From positions 588,434 to 652,433 of the forward strand of contig CAVXZK010000006.1 of assembly GCA_963766365.1 (NCBI GenBank): a stretch of DNA of 64,000 nt. The letters are read 5' to 3'. Below the pieces are notes generated by a model. The model ran no database searches and had not been told where the DNA came from. It saw only the letters and a program-made list of their open reading frames with translations. Shown in pieces: positions 60,779 through 64,000 of the stretch. Position 1 is the first letter of the stretch, and every line of letters begins with the position of its first letter. The translations under genes and the position numbers were made by a program. This DNA is from JALORV01 sp963766365. GTDB taxonomy: Bacteria; Pseudomonadota; Gammaproteobacteria; Burkholderiales; Burkholderiaceae_F.

Positions 60779-61762
60779 ATGAGTGAGTCCGGCGCCCGGA
60801 ACCGTGCGTTCGGGTGTCGGGTGCTTGCAGTCGCGTGAGCGCCTTTTCCTTCATCGCGAGGTCGGCCTCCACGTAGCGATGGGTGGTGGTCGTGCTCTCG
60901 TGCCCGAGCCACAGTGCGATCACGTTGAACGGCACGCCCGACTGCAGCAAGTGCATCGCCGTTGTGTGACGCAGCGTGTGCGGCGAGACCTGCTTCTTGG
61001 CGATGCTTGGCAGGCGGACAGCCGCGCGCGAGACCGCAAGCTCAAGGCGCAGCGCGACATTGCAGCGGGTCATTGCACGGCCGTCGCGGTTGGGCAACAG
61101 GGCCGCTTCTGAGTGCAGATGCGGGTTCAGGCGCAGCCACGCACGGATCTCTTGCACGGTTGCCTTCCACAGCGGCACCGATCGTTGCTTGCGTCCCTTG
61201 CCGTGCAAATGCACACAGGCGGCGCCGTCGAGGACGACTCGACCACGCTCGACCCCGATGATCTCGGAGACCCGCGCGCCGGTGTTGTAGAGCATGGCCA
61301 GCAGCAGATGATCGCGCTGCGAGGTCCAACTCAATCCCGGTTGCCCCAACACCTCGAGCATCTCCTCGCGGGTGAGGAAGCCCAGCATCGGCCGCTCGAA
61401 GCGCTTCATCGGTACAGTCAATGCCCGCTCGACATCGTGCAGCGAGGCCACGTCGTGTCGGCCGGCGAACTTCAGGAACGCGCGCAGGGCGGTCAGCCGC
61501 AGGTTGCGGCTGCGAACCGCGTTGTGTCGGTTGTGCTCGAGATGGTCGAGGAACGCCAGGATCAGATCGGACTGGATGTCAGCCAGCCGCAGTTGCCGTC
61601 GGCGCCTTGCCCAGCGTGCGGCTGGCGAAGTCCAGGAACAGCGTCAACGCATCGCGGTAGCAGGCTACGGTGCGCGGGCTCACCGCGCGCTGCGCGACCA
61701 GGTACTCGGTGAAGAACTGCTGGACCAGCGCGGCGAACGACGGCGGCTTCGGTGCGGCGGCA

Positions 61763-62750
61763 TTACGCATGGTGCACCTCCGCCTGCTGCATGAACGACT
61801 CGAAGCGTCCGGCGGCGAGCGCCATCAACTCCGGGACTGCCGAGAGGTACCAGTAAGTGTTGGTCACCATCGCATGCCCGACGTAGGTCGACAGCGACAG
61901 CATCGCCTGATCGATATCCACCCCCTGCGCCTGCCACTGCACGATGCGGCGCACGACGAAGGTGTGCCTCAGATCATGAATGCGCGGGGCATGGTGAGTT
62001 CCACGGTTGCGCCAGCCCAGTTGCTGGCGCAGCTCGGTGAAGACGCGATGCACTTGGCGGTCGCCCAGTGGCCGTCCACGCCGTCGGCCCCGCGTGCCGA
62101 CGAAGAATGGGCGCATCGTCCTCGCGCAAGACTCGCCCGCCAGGTCGCGCATCCAGCGATAGCGACGCAGGGCTTCGACGGTGCTCGGGTGCATGGGCAC
62201 CTGCCGCGACTTGCCGAACTTGGTCGGTGGATCGTCAGCATCCCGCCCTTGAGATCGACGTCCGCGTTGCGCAGCGCCAGCGCCTCGCCAGATCCGCAGT
62301 GCCGGTGCTGGCGATCAGACCGAACAGCGTCTCGAAGATGAGCGCCGCGCAGGCCGCGTCGCCGGTCCGAGTCGCCGCGCCGCGGCCAGCAGATCGACGA
62401 TCTCCTGCTCGCTGTAGATGTGCGGCGCCTGGCGCTCGGGCATGCGCCGAAGATCGCGTCGTCGGGAACCTCGGTGCGCGGCTCGAACTGCTGCAGCCAG
62501 CGCAGTGAACGTGCGCAGCTGCTTCAGTCGGCGCGCCCAGGTGCGCGGGTCACGTGCTGCCGTGGCTGTCGCGCCGCGCCCAGTCGGCCATGACTTCCAG
62601 CGGTCAACGGTCCGCGATGCCCGGCAGACTGGACATGGCGCGCGAAGCTGCGCAAGGCGTAGGCCTGGCTCGCAGCCGAGAATCCCAGTCGGCGACGCTC
62701 GACCAGATAGCGTTCGACGACGCGACTTGCAGTGACGTGGCCGTGCTCAT
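61763..62750 (-). pseudogene. Second RIT tyrosine recombinase (ritB-like), many frameshifts
   Basis: The ATG at 62750 overlaps the first recombinase stop (ATGA). Reading across frames gives SRVVERYLVERRRLGFSAAS, then WARRLKQLRTFTALAAA, PERQAPHIYSEQEIVDLL and IFETLFGLIAST, ending in an intact stretch (from 62200) with IHDLRHTFVVRRIVQW (His-x-x-Arg) and the Tyr region GHAMVTNTYWYLSAVPELM. At least six frame changes occur between about 62230 and 62715. Each segment is well conserved, so the indels are recent or are sequence errors. Confidence 0.8.
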
Positions 62751-64000
62751 GCTGCGCTCCCGGGCCACGGCAGGGCCACCTCGGCAAGATTGCGGCTGTC
62801 GAGCTTGGCGTAGATCATGCGTGGTGTTCAGCGAGCGGTGGCGCAGCACGTCGGCCACTTCCTTGAGGGACGAACCCGCCGCCAGCAATCGGTTGGCCAT
62901 CGTGTGGCGCAGCAGGTGCGAGCGCGTGTAGGGCAGCCCGGCGCGCGCGTAGGCCTGGCGGATCGTCTTGCGCACCAGGTCGGGGCCGACCGGCTCATCG
63001 CGCGGTGCGACGTGGCGCACGAAGACCGCGCGGTTGCGGGTCTTGGGGCGCTCGTGCTTCAGGTACGCGGCGATGGCCTTGCCGGTGGCCGCCGGCAGCG
63101 GCAGGACGTCTTCGCGGCGGCCCTTGGTGTGGCGCAGCGTGATCCGTGCCGGCGCGCCAGTCGATGTCGTCGAGGCTGAGCCGGGCGACCTCGCCGCTGC
63201 GCAGACCGAGATCGAGGGCGCAGCGCACGATGGCGTCGGCACGTCGCATGGAAGGGCCGGGCTCGGCCGAGCGAGCCGACCAGCTGCTCGACTTCTTCGG
63301 CCGTCAGCGTCTTGGGCAGCGAGGACAGCTGCCAGTTGGCGGGGTAGGACACCGCCCCGATCAGTCCGTGAACGGCATCGCCGAGCGAGGCGCGGTAGCG
63401 AAAGTAACCACGCAGCGAAGCGACCACCGAACCGACGCTCGCCGGCTTGCTGTAGAGCTTGGCCTGTTGGGCGAAGAACCGGCGAACATGCTCGGGCTTG
63501 ATCGCTGCGATGTCGATGGCGCCGTCGCCGAAGCGCGAGGTCAGCAGCCGCGCGACGATGCGCAAGGCCATGTCCCGGGTCTTCGGCGCCAGGCCACGCA
63601 CGTGGTCCATGTGCTCGTCGTAGCGACGCAGCTCCTCGTCCACCGGCGTCGCGCTCACCGCCGGCGACGCGATGGCGCCTTGAGCACGCAGCACCACCAG
63701 CAGATGCCCAGCGCGGCGCTGCAGGCCGCGCGGATCACGCTGAACCGGGCCGATGCAGCGGCAGCGCGGCAGGTGATCGTCAAGAAACGCGGCGACAGTG
63801 GCTTCGTCGATGCGCTGGACGCGCAGCCGCCGGCCATGGGCCCACTGTGCGAAATGGGCGATGCTGCGCACACAGTTGGCGATCGTGGTCGCGGCGTAGC
63901 CGCGCGCGGTCAGGTACTGCTTGAACGCATCAACGTAGGGCGCGAGAAGCCCCTTGGCGAGCCAGTCGATGCGCCCAACGCAAGACGGTCGAGAGTTGCC
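62747..64000 (-). pseudogene. First RIT tyrosine recombinase (ritA-like), frameshifted, 5' end beyond window
   Basis: The frame enters from the right edge (VGRIDWLAKGLLAPYVDAFK, QYLTARGYAATTIANCVRSI) and is open to about 63250, covering the SAM-like DNA-binding domain. Frame shifts near 63250, 63165 and 62817 join LGLRSGEVARLSLDDIDWRA, ITLRHTKGRREDVLPLPAAT and HLLRHTMANRLLAAG (His-x-x-Arg) to the catalytic Tyr in MIYAKLDSRNLAEV. With one-base corrections the product would end LPWPGSAA at 62747. Confidence 0.8.

Larger units (their letters stand above)
60528..61770 (-). pseudogene. Third RIT tyrosine recombinase (ritC-like), one frameshift
   Basis: The start ATG at 61770 overlaps the end of the second recombinase gene by eight bases. 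N-terminal SAM-like domain FTEYLVAQRAVSPRTVACYR continues to GKAPTA, where a one-base shift near 61606 moves the frame to LRLADIQSDLILAFLDHLEHN. The catalytic domain keeps ARVSEIIGVERG (Arg), HTLRHTTAMHLLQSG (His-x-x-Arg), WLGHES (His) and the nucleophile Tyr in HRYVEADLAMKEK. After KALTRLQAPDTR the frame runs on through the inverted repeats and stops at 60528, so the C-terminus is abnormal. Confidence 0.8.
60454..64000 (-). mobile_element. RIT (recombinase-in-trio) type element, right end outside the window
   Basis: Three overlapping tyrosine recombinase genes on the minus strand (ritA, ritB, ritC order from the right edge) are the defining layout of RIT elements. Between the third gene and the left border lie a 12-base inverted repeat pair and an 18-base repeat present twice. 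All three genes are interrupted by frameshifts. The right end is not in the window. Confidence 0.75.

Overview
The window is high-GC, gene-dense DNA from a Gram-negative proteobacterium. A betaproteobacterial (Burkholderiales-like) host is the best guess. Support comes from IcmF, two small DUF3563-like proteins, an Anbu-type proteasome homologue paired with a transglutaminase-like protein, YajD, a TAXI-TRAP transporter and many lipoproteins. No rRNA, tRNA, CRISPR array or replication origin was recognised.

Left part (1-14.3 kb). The 5' end of icmF lies under a perfect 22-bp palindrome. A TetR regulator is divergent from a complete RND multidrug efflux operon (adaptor, HAE1 pump, NodT-type outer membrane factor), with an AcrR-type operator between them. 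A LysR regulator is divergent from two small paralogous genes with matching promoter sequences. A BON lipoprotein and a DedA membrane protein follow, then a QseBC/PmrAB-like two-component system. Downstream of that system, three tandem PmrA/QseB-type boxes and a terminator precede a DegP/DegQ protease.

Middle left (14.4-24 kb, mostly minus strand). A SRAP-domain protein and a small secreted protein sit beside a probable amino-acid uptake and catabolism module: ornithine cyclodeaminase/mu-crystallin family protein, fused TRAP permease, TAXI binding protein, class III aminotransferase and DadA-like oxidase. A secreted protein made of ten 24-residue repeats follows.

Copper region (24-32.2 kb, minus strand). 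A CusCBA-type efflux operon has a CusF domain fused to CusB. It is preceded by a stand-alone CusF-like protein and a c-type cytochrome, and followed directly by dsbB with a 4-base overlap. This suggests joint control of periplasmic copper and disulfide formation.

Centre (32.5-44 kb). A very large autotransporter adhesin of about 2,440 residues has 22 clear Ig-like He_PIG repeats. Next come an unknown lipoprotein, a double-thioredoxin protein, and a PadR regulator divergent from an ethylbenzene-dehydrogenase-like lipoprotein across a perfect palindrome.

Right part (44-60.3 kb). Housekeeping and accessory genes include YajD, an N-formylglutamate amidohydrolase-like protein, Anbu plus transglutaminase-like protein, a lipase-like hydrolase, an unknown protein with a duplicated domain (HEVTH in only one copy), a P-loop kinase and a beta-carbonic anhydrase. 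Three large surface lipoproteins follow: IPT/TIG-metzincin, thaumatin-like and parallel beta-helix.

Right edge (60.45-64 kb). A Recombinase-In-Trio (RIT) type element carries three overlapping tyrosine recombinase genes. All three are broken by many small indels while the protein segments between them remain well conserved.
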